From positions 186,001 through 250,000 of the forward strand of contig JNEN01001212.1 of assembly GCA_000697355.1 (NCBI GenBank): a stretch of 64,000 bases of DNA. Direction: 5' to 3'. The notes under the pieces are model-generated. The model saw only the letters and a program-made list of their open reading frames with translations, was not told the DNA's origin and did not search any database. Numbering within the stretch: the first letter of the stretch is position 1; each line of letters opens with the position of its first letter. This stretch comes from Syncephalastrum monosporum B8922. Taxonomy: Eukaryota > Mucoromycota > Mucoromycetes > Mucorales > Syncephalastraceae. The translations under genes and the position numbers were made by a program. Positions 35,752 through 46,873 of this stretch are shown in pieces.

Positions 35752-36333
35752 ATGAGGTATATTTCTGACTCCTGATGCATATTGGCAGAATTTTTTTTCT
35801 GATCCCCGACTGCTGTATTCTATAGCCAAGAACAAGCTGCCCCCGCCATGACTGCCCAGTCCTACCCCGCCCAGGCCATGGCCATGGATGCCAACGTCAA
35901 CACCAATGCTGCTGAGCAGCTCCAGAAGCAGGATGGTACGTGTCATCTTCCACTTTCTGGTCAGTAGAACTCACCACGAGCGTACCTTGTTCTTGTTGTC
36001 CTTGTCTTCCACAGAGGCTGCCCAGTCCTCCATGCTCCGGTAAGTGGTAGAAAAACAAACAAATATGACACTCGTTCCTGATCGAAATCCGGGCGTTTTG
36101 TAGTCTTCGTGGTGGTGGTTGCGTCAAGGACTGCCTTGCTACCATTTGCTGCTGCTGCGCTCTGGAGGCTATTTGCTGGTAAGTTGTTGTTTATCTGGGA
36201 GTTTCGCTTTCTCTTATTGACACTGTCTTTTTTCTTTTTTCTGTAGCTGTAAGTCAATCCAAGCAGCCAAAGCCATGACGAGAGATACTAACCATCATTT
36301 ACTACAGGCGAGCTCGACGAAATCTGCTGCTAA
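35752..36333 (+). CDS. CYSTM cysteine-rich tail-anchored peptide
   Basis: Small stress-associated membrane protein of the CYSTM type: a Gln/Ala-rich N-terminus and a cysteine-rich C-terminal segment thought to sit in the membrane. My model has six exons: 35752-35756, 35826-35935, 36015-36039, 36104-36178, 36247-36248 and 36308-36333, totalling 243 nt and 80 aa. The C-terminus reads GGGCVKDCLATICCCCALEA and then ICCCELDEICC. The first exon is 5 nt (ATG AG); without it a later ATG at 35848 could start the protein. The fifth exon is only 2 nt, flanked by a good acceptor (TTCTGTAG) and donor (GTAAGT). The last intron has a perfect TACTAAC branch site. AATAAA follows the stop. Reading through the last donor instead gives a tail that passes the poly(A) signal. 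Confidence 0.72.
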
Positions 36334-36996
36334 ATATTCCCCCAATAAATCCTTACTCTTTATTCTATCTTGCCTTTCTAAACTTCATCCGATGCGTCTC
36401 TAAATTGTGGAAGCGAAGAAAAGCCCATATGTGGAAAAAATGAGTCGCGGTTCCTTGGCGCGCGCGCCGACCTATGCACCCATTGTGTAACGTCCGTGTG
36501 ACACACGCCAAGGAACGCCACAAGCGCGGACTCAAACTGAGCCATTCATTTTCATAGGAAGGGCAGCACAAATATACAAAAAAATAAAGAAATAAAATAG
36601 AACGGTCCCGTTCATGGAGCCTTTTTGCCGCAAATCCCAGGCTTTATTTGTCGCATGCAGCGCGCCATGATGGTGTACAAGCTTTACATGGAGGGATGCA
36701 AATGACGTCCGCTATTTCCGAATATGCACCTGGTGCCTGTGATTGTATGTGCGTGCGTGACATGACGAAGGTGACGAATCTGGCTACCATGCCCGACCAT
36801 TTAGCCTAACCACTCACGCCCCTGCTTACCATCATCCTCTCCTTTTACCCCGTGCGCGCGCTTTTTTCTTTTGTTTTTGGTATTGTGCACCCCAACTCAC
36901 TATCATCAACAGATGATATCCTTTTTGTAGATAGCAGTGCCATGCGAGAGAAAGCGGGGGCAAAAAAAGTGTTCGTTGATATTCTCTTGTGATCTG
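36334..36996. other. Convergent intergenic region
   Basis: 3' flanks of the CYSTM and UBX-LRR genes. No gene recognised; includes GC-alternating runs near 36459 and 36853. Confidence 0.5.
36344..36349 (+). terminator. AATAAA poly(A) signal of the CYSTM gene
   Basis: Canonical hexamer about 10 nt after the proposed stop at 36331-36333. It favours the model in which translation ends before it. Confidence 0.55.
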
Positions 36997-39900
36997 CTAT
37001 CTCTGCTCCGCAGGTATCTCTTCATCATCCTCACGCTCAATACCCAATAAGCGGACCGGTTTCAGATTTTTCAAGCCTATGAGTGCATTTTCAATACTTT
37101 CAGTCGTCACTGTGTTTTAGATCATTTACCTTCCAGATGGCGCAGACAGCGCTTGCTGACCCCTGTCTGGTCCAAGTTCAAGTGACTCAAGTTGATTGCA
37201 CCTGCACCATAAAAGGGATCAGTTTAATTTTCCAAACGTAACCACTTCTCTCTTACCGGCTAGACCTCGTACGCCTCGGTCAGAAACAAGTGCGCATTGG
37301 GCTAAATTGAGTGTGCGCAGGTGACGCGTGTAGGCCGTATGCTCCCCATCGCCCACGCTGATCAGACCAACGTTGCCCACCTGGGTTCGACTCAAGGACA
37401 ACGTGTCCAGCTTTGTGAGGCCTGGATAGATGTTTGTTTTCGTGAGCATAACCCATCTCCCCGTATCTCATTCTTTTTTTTTTTTTTTTGGCTGATGTTC
37501 CCTCGCCAGACATGCGTACCTGAAAGCTGCACCAGTCCCACATCCGATACGGCGGTTCGATCCAGATAGAGCTTCCTCAGATCCGTCAGAGCTAAAATGA
37601 CACATTTTAGCCGTCTTCATTTCCGTCTTATCTCTCGTCTGTTCCACTATACCAGCAAGGAGAGCGACACCCTCGTCTGTCACCTTGGTGCCGCCCAAAC
37701 TCAGATACTGCAGGCGATGCATGCGCGCAATTGATTGGGCACCGACGTCGGTCACCTGAAGGAATCCCGTCAAATCCAGGTGCACCAAAGGAAGCTCTAA
37801 ATCCACGTTGTTAAAGAAGAAGCCTAAATTTTTTCTTTGCTGTGTGTGGGTGTGTGTGACATGCATGTGTCGTACCTGCATAACGTGCCAAGACGCCGTC
37901 CAACTCTTCTTCGCGGTTGGGAAACTGGATCATTTCGAGCAACTGCAGATCTAGATGTGGTGCAATATGAAAAGGTTACACCCAATCCATTGGTTTTTAC
38001 GATACGCAGAATTACCTCGCGCCAATGCGGCTAAACCACGCGTCGTGGTGTGCATGCACCCTCCCAACTTGAGCTCACGCAGCTCACTGAAACTCGCGAC
38101 GATTTTGGTCATGTCATCGTCGCCTAAACCGGTGCGACTCACATCCAGCACCTGCAAATGCTGGAGCGAACGTCGTGGTACGGTGGTTTGCGTACCAATT
38201 TCTGTAGACGCTAATGAGAGTTGCACGAGTTCGGGAAAGGCTGTCAAAAAATTTTATGAATGAGAATGGCGTGTTGCTTCTTTTGTTCAAGTTCAGACTT
38301 GCCATTGTCTAACAAACTGAATGTGTCACTCGCCTTGATTCCACGACAGCTGTCGAGCGACAAGGATTGCAGATGCGATCGAAACTGCCCATGGCTGGCC
38401 AACTGACGGAGACCTGCATCGGTAATCTTGGTCTTTGAAAGGTTGAGATAGCGTAACTTGGAGAGCTCTACAATTGTTTTCGTTTGACCGAGCTTATGTG
38501 AGTGGTGTCTCAGGAGCTAAATTTCCTGCCATACTTGTTATGGATAATAGTCCCTTATCCGTCACCTTGCAATTGCTGACATCCAAATACTCCAGGTTTT
38601 TCAACCCTTTTGTAGGTCAGTATCACTATGTTTTCGTTTTTCAGAACTACGCTCGTTTTCATTTACCTTCCAAGCATCGTATGCCGTGATCCGTAATGAC
38701 ATCACAGCCTTTGAGGCTTACTCTGGCTACCGTGCTCGATGTATTGGACATACTGAGTTCTTCGAGGAGAGAGTCCGTGGCGTAGGTGTAAGAATCCAAA
38801 ACGACGTTTTGTAGATAGCTTGCATGATGTTCAGTTAACGTCCCCAGAGTATGGTAGTCCATCACTTACCAGCTGTCCGCGAGCTTTCTCATCGTCAAAC
38901 GCTCCAGCTTGCGGGTCGAGATTAACTGCGCGAGGAGGAGCTCAGCGACCTTGTTGGACGTGAACATGAGGTATCGAAGATGATGCTGGGCCTCCTTGTT
39001 CTGCTGAACGAGCATACCTAGCCGAAACATTAGCCTATGAGCACTTGTTCATTTCTTCCGACATGATATACCCGCTACTAAAGCTGTACAGATCTCGCGC
39101 AGCGATTGGATATGCCGCCCTTTGCCAGTAGATGAGAACTTCAGGGTGGGCTGGGCCGCGACAGGCGCGACACGGCGTTCAATAGCACTCAGTCTATCCC
39201 GTCGTGCGTCCGCATTTCCCGGTGCCGCTTGTTCTATGTTCAACCATGGTGAGTCTCCACCTCAAAAGTCGGCGAATCCCGCTTACCTTCTCTCTGCTCA
39301 GTCTCCTGTTCCACCTGCGGCTGATCTTCATGCTCATCACCCACAAGACGATGGCCACCCGTACCCCAATGCCAGCTGGGATTAGTGATCCGATCGCGCC
39401 GCAGCACAGGCGTACGACCGATGTTGCGTCGCGGTCGATGAGGATTAATAGCCGGTTGGTTGTGAAGGATATGGTCAATAGCGCCCAGGTCTTGATCTTC
39501 GTCTTCATCTTCGTCGTCATCTTCCTCGTCAGACGGTTCCTCGACCGCTTCATCTGTATCCATCTCTTCTGTTTCTCTAGCCGCTTCACCCGTTTCCTGC
39601 ACATCCTACAAAGACGAAAACGTCAACCGATGGTCGAATGATGGTATACTTGTCACCTACTTCCATCTCGACATCTCCGGCAACGGGCGGCTGTGGTGGC
39701 GGAACCCGAGATACACTAAGGGATACGTTGGGAACGAAGCCTATGGTTCCACTTCATCAGCCATGGACCTTTTCTGTCACCCTCTCATCGAGCTCATACC
39801 TGCTGCCTGAACTGTGGTTTCTGCATCTTGACTGGAGAACTCTTTCCGAGGAAACGCCTGGAAATATCAAACGTTAGCTTGCTGCCAAATATATATAGAT

Positions 39901-40910
39901 CACATACCGAGATGAGCTTGAGCTCTTCGCCATCTGCTAAGGGTTTCCCGGTATGGTCCTCCTTGCCAGCAACGAAATGAAACAGAGCTGCGAGATTGTT
40001 CGCTGCTTGGAACTGCTGTCGTACGGTGGAACCGTCGCTAAGACGGAATTGAATCAAGGCGGTATTCCCACGTTCAGGTGCAGTGCGAGGGGTATCGTTA
40101 CGACTGCTCGAGTGGGCTGATGATGCTGATGCAGCCTTGGTCGCTGATGTTTGAGTATGCTGCACCCTGCGCTGCCTCATGGCCTCGCGATCCTGTCTGA
40201 TTTCTTCGAGGGCACGCGCCTTGGCCTAGCACGACACGTTATGTAAACCGTAGTACTACGGACAGAATAAGGGGACTTACCTCTTGATCCAATCGCTTCT
40301 GCTTCTTGATGTCTTGCTGCGTCTTGGCATACTCTTTTCTGGTAGCCTCGCTGGGCGACGCAAGCTCGTTTGGATCTTTAAATTTTGGAGCGCCTCGAAG
40401 AAGCTTCATTTTTTCTCGGTCTTCCTTGATCTGCTGAAGCGCTTGTGCATGGGCCTAGCAGACCATGCATCAGTGAGACAGTAGAGTAATAGGATATACG
40501 TGCCTTCTTCTCCATCTGCTTATTCAGCTTGCTCTCTCGATAGAGTTTCTCAGACTGCAAACGGTTCCGCGCGAGTTCTTCGTCCTATCAGGTTTTATGC
40601 ACCCTCTGTATAAGCTTATTATAACCCCTGCAGAACATAGATAGCCTACCCTCTGTTTCTGCGCTTCTTCAGAAAGTTGTTTTGGAGGCTGAGAGGGACT
40701 CGAGTCCTGGAGTGATGTTTCTGGATTGTCGAGTGCATTGAGAATCCTGCAACGCGTAATAACGGTCATGAGTGGCAGAGGACACGCTGAGGCATGAACA
40801 TACCACTCTGTAGCGCTTTCGACTGTGGTCGTATGAGACAATGCGGATTGACAAAGGTCCAATTCGAAACCTAAGCTCATGAGCTGGGCGAGTTTGTCGT
40901 CATAGTCCAT
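36997..40910 (-). CDS. UBA-UBX-LRR fusion protein
   Basis: Twenty-exon model of 921 aa. Exons, high to low: 40804-40910, 40650-40746, 40504-40584, 40281-40454, 39908-40225, 39800-39857, 39661-39740, 39287-39605, 39072-39233, 38870-39017, 38667-38818, 38535-38606, 38303-38467, 38016-38240, 37876-37950, 37653-37796, 37520-37591, 37257-37421, 37130-37201 and 36997-37076. All phases match. The UBA domain (1-46: LAQLMSLGFELDLCQSALSH) is followed by a charged coiled coil. The UBX domain (about 207-292) has the p97-binding FPR at 261-263 and ends QAAGFVPNVSLSV. An acidic stretch (about 306-350) leads to roughly twelve AMN1/RNI-type leucine-rich repeats (about 420-905). UBA-UBX proteins are p97/Cdc48 adaptors that bind ubiquitin. 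The LRRs suggest a substrate or ligase-binding surface (inference). Two introns appear to be GC-AG. Confidence 0.8.
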
Positions 40911-41181
40911 AGTACAAAAAGACTGTGCAAGCGAAAGTGAGCGTCGCCCCGAATTCGCTATTTGAAAAATGCATAAGTGCATGAAATCATAGAAGCAAAA
41001 AATATAATCCCTCAACTCCATTGGCACAGTTACGCACAGTGATGACTCAGAGAATACATACAGTGTATATGTTTTATATATGTATATATATATATGTATA
41101 TATATCTATACTAGATACAGGTAACAATAGAGAAGGTATATCGCTTGCTCACTAGTCGAATTGCCTGTCAATTTGCTGCGC

Positions 41182-42464
41182 CTAGTTGTTTGTCTTGGAA
41201 TAGCGCGCGCCGATCTGCTTCGCGACAGTGATTCCAGCTTCAGGGGATTCTGCGTGAAATGCGAGCGAAGCTTCATGCGAAGCGTTGACAGCCTCGGTGC
41301 CACGCTCGATCATCTCATCCTCGTAAGCTTCTAAAGCTGCCGCCACTGTCTTTTCGCCCTTGTGAACCTCTGCGAGTAAGAGGCCGAGCTTGACGGCATC
41401 GAGAATACCATGGCTACCACCTGCGCACACACCATTTATCAGAATGCTTTGCAGAATCCTCATTAAACATTACACATACCTTCACCACGATAGGGCACCA
41501 TAGTGTGAGCTGCGTCACCAATGAGCGTCACGCGAGGGTGCGAGGCGAGCGTACCCTTCAAGATGGATGGCGACCGTTCGTGCAGCGCCATACGTACCAC
41601 GGGCGTGCCCTCAGGAGTATCAACTACCATGGATTGAGCCAGGCCAGCCATGGACCGGGATGCCCATGCTTTGGCTTGCGCCAGTCTTTCTTGATCCGTC
41701 TCGTATCTCGGCTCGTCCTTGTCGATGCATGAAATTCCCCACTGCACTTCGTAGGCGTCCTCGCGGGTCTTGTCTACGTCGGTCACGCAAGAAAGCGTCG
41801 CATAGGACCGCTTATCGTCACCACCAAAAGAAAGTATGAGTGTACGCGACACTGTATCATACTGTGCACGCTGTTCTGCTGTCATACGGCGTACGGCGGC
41901 CAGGAGATGCAATGGGTTCAGCTGGGTGTTATCCCAAAAGTCTTGCTTTCCAACGCGGTGCTGGCAGACGCGAGACCGTACGCCATCTGCACCCACCACG
42001 ATGCTTCCCTTTGCTTCGGTACCGTCCTTGAACTTGACTGTGACGCCGTCGTCGTGTTCGACCAGCTCCTCGAACTCCTTGTTCCATGCGATATTCATTC
42101 CGTCCATAAGCCAGTAACGGAAGCGGCCCCGATTGATGCGCAGTGCATCGTTTGGGACGTCGCCATCCTCATGTGCGGTCTTGACAAAGACTTCGCCCGT
42201 CTTTCCACTGACAGTGGCCATCTCAAAATGCCAGGGCTCGTACGGGTTGACGGATGACCACGCGGCAATCTTGGCATATTTCTCTGGGTCCATGGCTTCT
42301 TTGAGATAAGGTAAGCAAAAATGTGCCAACAAGGACCATCCCTGACTGCGGCCGGTCGGACAAGTATCGCGTTCATAGACCGTGTATGGTACGCCGTGAT
42401 GTTGCAATACGTTCGCCAGAGCTAAACCTGCAAGTCCACCGCCTATTATAATGACTTGGCTCAT
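41182..42464 (-). CDS. FAD-dependent monooxygenase, aromatic hydroxylase-like
   Basis: Class A flavoprotein monooxygenase (salicylate/zeaxanthin-type), 407 aa in two exons (41480-42464, 41182-41420). The N-terminal Rossmann motif is IIGGGLAGLALANVL (residues 5-19). The middle motif is VVGADGVRSRV, the DG-type FAD/NADPH motif. The second FAD motif is RVTLIGDAAHTMVPYRGEG, which the intron splits just at its end, continuing GSHGILDAVKLG. No N-terminal membrane or targeting signal is evident, so it is probably cytosolic. Such enzymes hydroxylate aromatic or secondary-metabolite substrates with NAD(P)H and O2. The substrate is unknown, and no biosynthetic cluster surrounds the gene. Confidence 0.9.
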
Positions 42465-44579
42465 TCTGTTTGTAATAAAAGCTGATACTGAAAGGATATA
42501 TATCTTATGAAAAAAAAAAATTCATGCATGGCGTACATTTTATATTCGATCCTTGCAGGCGTGGCAAGGCTTAGATTTCGTTGATCAGATAGCAAGGACC
42601 GATTCACCGCGCAAATTCTTGGATCAATTCCTCTGCCCTGAATAGCTCAGCCTAAGCTTACTCATTACTTCTTCTATGGCTCATTAGTACCACACCTGAA
42701 AAACAACAGGCTCGGCACTCGGTAAAATTGTATTGTACCTGTTACTCGTACATTAGAATTTCGCTTGATCAAGATACCTTATAACCGGACTATAGTGATG
42801 CCGAGCATACATGTGATCCATAGCTCGTTCATATACAGTACTGTATAGTACATACAGTAGGCGAGGGCTGTAGATTATTAAGTTCTAGAAAGATTACAAC
42901 CCATGTAGCAGATAACTGTTTCGTGGCTGATGGGGCTTATACCTTACGCTGTAGGGCACATTACGCAAGAAATGCTTTTCCGGTGATATCACGGTGTTTG
43001 GGTGATCCGGTTACTTGCTCGATGCTATACTCTAGATATGATAACTTATACATTTTGAGGAATGTTTTACCGTTCACTGTGCCCTCGAAATATGCTACTC
43101 GATAGCCTACCAACGATTGTCAGCTTCTTTCGCCTACGTCTTATCAGAACAAACCCAGATTTTATTTTTGAGCGTCATCCAGCAATACGATTCAGCTTTG
43201 GAGTATCCCTTGTGTCTACACATAACGTATTGGACATATTAACGGTGTCAATGACATAAAACTCAGCATAAAGCATGATGCCGAGCGTCACTTTACAGAA
43301 AACTTCTTTGATAGCTGCAGCTTTACGAAATAGGCTTATATATGGCAAGACAGTCGATCATCGAATGAAAAAAAAAAAAAATATGATATGTATGTATTGT
43401 ATTACTTGAGCTGTCTCGTTTTCAGCATAGATAAATCTATGCAAAAAATAATCATACGACGTAATCGCATGTATTGAGCATATAAATATGTTTTCCATTA
43501 AGTAGGTCTAATTCTGTGCTAAAAACGGAGACTTATCTCCTAATATGTCCGTGTATAGCAGTGTTCGCAGACAGGTAGTCATCAGTATTTCATGCTGCTA
43601 CAGCAACTGTATTAAAAGCTCTATTACATACCGATGATACTGGTAGCATGCTTTCTTATACACTTTCCTGTGGCTGCATTTTTATGCATTCTTGTCAGTG
43701 TTCACTCAAAGACATTCTGGTAATACAGAAAGTAGCACAAAGCAGAAGGAAAGGAGCAGAAGGAAAGGAGCTAGCTTGAAAGCATAATGTGAACGACGCA
43801 TGCTCATATGTCGTAGCCGTAATTAATCCACTGTTTGACGACAGCCGCAGATGTCTCTGCAGGACGTGGTCCCTTTGCCTTTATGGGCCGCAAGAGGAGT
43901 AAAATCGACGGATGGGAAGCACGGAGGATCAGGGTGAAGCACAACATGCGCTATTCCAACTTTATATACATGAGTGGGATCTCCCTGGAATCCACGGCAC
44001 ACAAATGTGCACTGTGCAGAGTGGAGTTATTTCTCGCTCTCTGTCAGATTGGGTAATATATAACGTAATAACATACTTTGATGGACATATCGTTGGCCAA
44101 GCTCCATTACTTCATATGAAAACAGTGCTGTTTTGATCAGGTCCGCCAAGTTCAAGCAAACATGCGCAATGTTTGCTAGATCGTCCCAGAACGGAAATCC
44201 ATTAATGCACAGTTGTGTATAAGTCCAGAACGTAGCTTAACATGAAGAAAAATAAAACAAAACAAAAAACGAGTGGAGGGCAAGAGTGACATGACATGTG
44301 CAATACGGGTCTATCCCTTTCTCTTTCTCTTTCTTTTTTTTCTTTTTCTGTCTGTGACCCTGCCTAAGCTCCTCATATAACCTCCCTAATTTCCTTTGCT
44401 TCTCGTTTTCTCTCATTTCTTACGTGAACGTAAAAGAAAGAGACGTGAAACAGACAGGCTCTTTATCTTCTTTCACATTTACTATTTTTTGCACTTTTCT
44501 TGTGGTCTTGGCGATAGACCTATTCTATATTATCGTCCATGTTGTGCTGAGCACGTCATTACCTTTTCGTCTTGGATCC
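42465..44579. other. AT-rich gene desert
   Basis: About 2.1 kb without a supportable gene on either strand. It is markedly AT-richer than its neighbours, with poly-A runs (42508, 43367) and only short, composition-driven frames. A GGAAAGGAGCAGAA minirepeat lies at about 43748-43772. The 3' part (44310-44400) is pyrimidine-rich with a possible TATA (atataa, 44376) for the next gene. Confidence 0.5.
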
Positions 44580-45695
44580 ATGACGCAGTCCTTAAGTGGC
44601 AAATCTGATACATCCCCGTCTCATCATCATCCAGCACGTAACCCGTCTAATTCAGCATCCTCTCTCTCATTGCCGAGCGGTTCCATGGATGCCGGCAACC
44701 GTACAAACATAGACAGTATCAGCCGTTATAACATCAACAACCAATGGAAGACGCAGGCGTACCAGTGTTGGCTATATATCCACGGCCCTTTCTTTTGGCT
44801 ATTATCCGTCTTTTGCTGTATCTGGCAAAGCTACATCTATAAGAAACGCCCCTATTGCTACATCCGCCATATCCACGAGGCTCTCAGACGGCCACACCAA
44901 GATACCCCAAACGACTCACTGACACACGAGGCGCTGGTTCGCTCCGTCCCAAGAAGGCACTCCAACAAGGCCATACCCTACTCGCTGCATGTCGATATGC
45001 AGCAGGATAAGATTCTATACGCCACAGATGCAAGCCACGCTCTCGCTCAGGATGATGCATTTCTGTCTGAAGAGCACGAATCCACTGTGAGCGAATGCAA
45101 AACAACCGCCTCAGCTGCCAGCGAGACGATGGGCATGAGCGAAGAAGATCGATCTTTGACAGACCCTCAGAAGAAGAGGCGACGCTCCATCAAGGATATG
45201 CTCAAAAAGCAGGTGCAATTTGTCAAGCAGACGCACCACGCGTGGAACGCGTCCGTCAAACGGCCGTTTCTGAAGTTTGACAGTAATCAACATCACAGAC
45301 AACAAAGAGAAGATGGATTGCGAAAACGCCTGTCTGCTGCGTCCGATACCGCCCTTTTGAAATCTTCCACTGGCGAAAGTTTGGAGCACACGTGGGCCAT
45401 GAACAGAGCCAGCAGCGCCTGTCCTCCTAAATGGTGGTCTGCATCCTCCTCGAGCTTGCTCGTGAAGCAACCGACACATCCTCTCGACGTCGCATCGCAA
45501 CCGCAACCACAACCACCCCAGCCCGACCATCGCCAGAAACGACGTCGGTCAGCCGCTTTGTTTCCCATCCGCAAAACTTCTACAACTTCCTCCTCTGCTT
45601 CTTCGTCCTATTCAGCACAAGACTTCAGACCGTCGTCTACGTCGCTTTTGAATGTGTTTCGGCGAAAAACAGCGCCTGAAATGTACAAGATCTAA
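44580..45695 (+). CDS. Hypothetical single-pass membrane protein
   Basis: Unrecognised 371-aa protein in one exon. I start at the ATG at 44580; the frame is open upstream for about 52 codons but only from a GTG. That upstream part would add a second hydrophobic stretch, so a spliced N-terminus is possible. Residues 1-60 are Ser/His/Asn-rich. One strong hydrophobic segment follows (about 62-87: CWLYIHGPFFWLLSVFCCIW), then a basic YKKRPYCYIRHIHEALRR. The long C-terminal tail is hydrophilic, Ser/Gln/Arg-rich and likely disordered. Conserved-looking patches are KKQVQFVKQTHHAWNASVKR and, at the end, RRKTAPEMYKI. It is probably a type I/III anchored membrane protein with a cytosolic tail; function unknown. 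Confidence 0.6.
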   Translation: MTQSLSGKSDTSPSHHHPARNPSNSASSLSLPSGSMDAGNRTNIDSISRYNINNQWKTQAYQCWLYIHGPFFWLLSVFCCIWQSYIYKKRPYCYIRHIHEALRRPHQDTPNDSLTHEALVRSVPRRHSNKAIPYSLHVDMQQDKILYATDASHALAQDDAFLSEEHESTVSECKTTASAASETMGMSEEDRSLTDPQKKRRRSIKDMLKKQVQFVKQTHHAWNASVKRPFLKFDSNQHHRQQREDGLRKRLSAASDTALLKSSTGESLEHTWAMNRASSACPPKWWSASSSSLLVKQPTHPLDVASQPQPQPPQPDHRQKRRRSAALFPIRKTSTTSSSASSSYSAQDFRPSSTSLLNVFRRKTAPEMYKI

Positions 45696-46873
45696 TAAAC
45701 AAACTGTTCTGAAATTTTTTTTTACTGGGATTTTCGTCACTGTGTGCAATGACACGTGCTAAACGCACAGCATATGAAACTTTAAGTTGAAAATAGAGAA
45801 AAACCTATGGGGGAGCGGCCCGTCGCCAACGAAAGTTCCCTTACTGTAGACAAAATCGTGGTCTCTTTACCAAAAAGAGATATGATTTTTTTCTAGCCGT
45901 TCTTTTTCCATATTCTATCGTGGAGTCAGTCATAGAAGTGATTGTCAATTTATCTCGTTTACGTTTACGAATGAAGCACTATCGGTCAGGCGCCTGTCAT
46001 ATCTGGCGCAAACAGCGTCTATGAATACTCCATATGCAATCCAGCGGCGGCCGTGTGGCTCCATGCTAAATGTCAAAGATGTTCTACAGTGTTTCTTTTT
46101 TTTTTTTTTTTTTTTTGTGCGTGACAGTCTGCGCACAGGCCATCGCGCATCATTGTCGAAACGGGGCAAAAGCCAATTTGAAGACATGACAAGGAAAGGT
46201 GACCTCACGGTCTTTACGGACGTGTGCATGGAGTAACATGTATATCGACAAGGAACGCAGAGTGGCTCCAGTAGAACACGCACGGACATCATGGTGTAAA
46301 AAAAATTATGTCAAATAAGGCTGTCTTTTATCATTCCATGTTCACAATATTAAGTTCTATGGACCTTCCCTATTTGGAGCCAGATGCTGACATCTAGGCA
46401 TATGTCCACCTTCCGGTGTCTCGATACGAGATATATACCTACCCGTAGGTAGGATGGGGCACCTAAGCTGTAGGACCATCTGTAGGGTGAAGGATGGTGG
46501 TGGTAATGTTGCACAAGTCAAGAGGCAGAATAATCATAGCTTACCTGGAAAGGGAGAAAACGAGTTACTCAGCTGAGTCCGCCCCAGGATTGTCTCTGAA
46601 CGCGTGCGAGAGTGCGTGAGTGTGCCTCTGTGCGTGCGCGCGTCGCTGCGTTTTGTGGAGAAAAATAACAAGTTTTACCAAAAAGAGCTGTCTGTCGCAC
46701 CTTTGAACCTGCACTTCAACCCATTAAACCCATTTTTTTTCCCTTTGCTTGCTTCCTCTTCATTCCTTTACTCGTCCTTTTTCTTCAAAGTCACAGACAA
46801 ACGCACATTCGCCCGCACACTCTCCCTTCCTTCCTTGCTCTCCTTCTATTAAACTGCCCCAATCGTCATCATC
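45696..46873. other. Intergenic, EFR3 upstream region
   Basis: No gene recognised. It contains a poly-T block at 46096-46116, a short inverted repeat (CTACCcgtaGGTAG-like, about 46439-46453) and the pyrimidine-rich EFR3 leader at 46735-46860. Confidence 0.5.

Noticed and set aside
39194..39641. 145- and 136-codon frames around the UBX-LRR acidic exon
   Set aside because: Shadows of the Glu/Asp-rich exon; they cross splice sites of the minus-strand gene.
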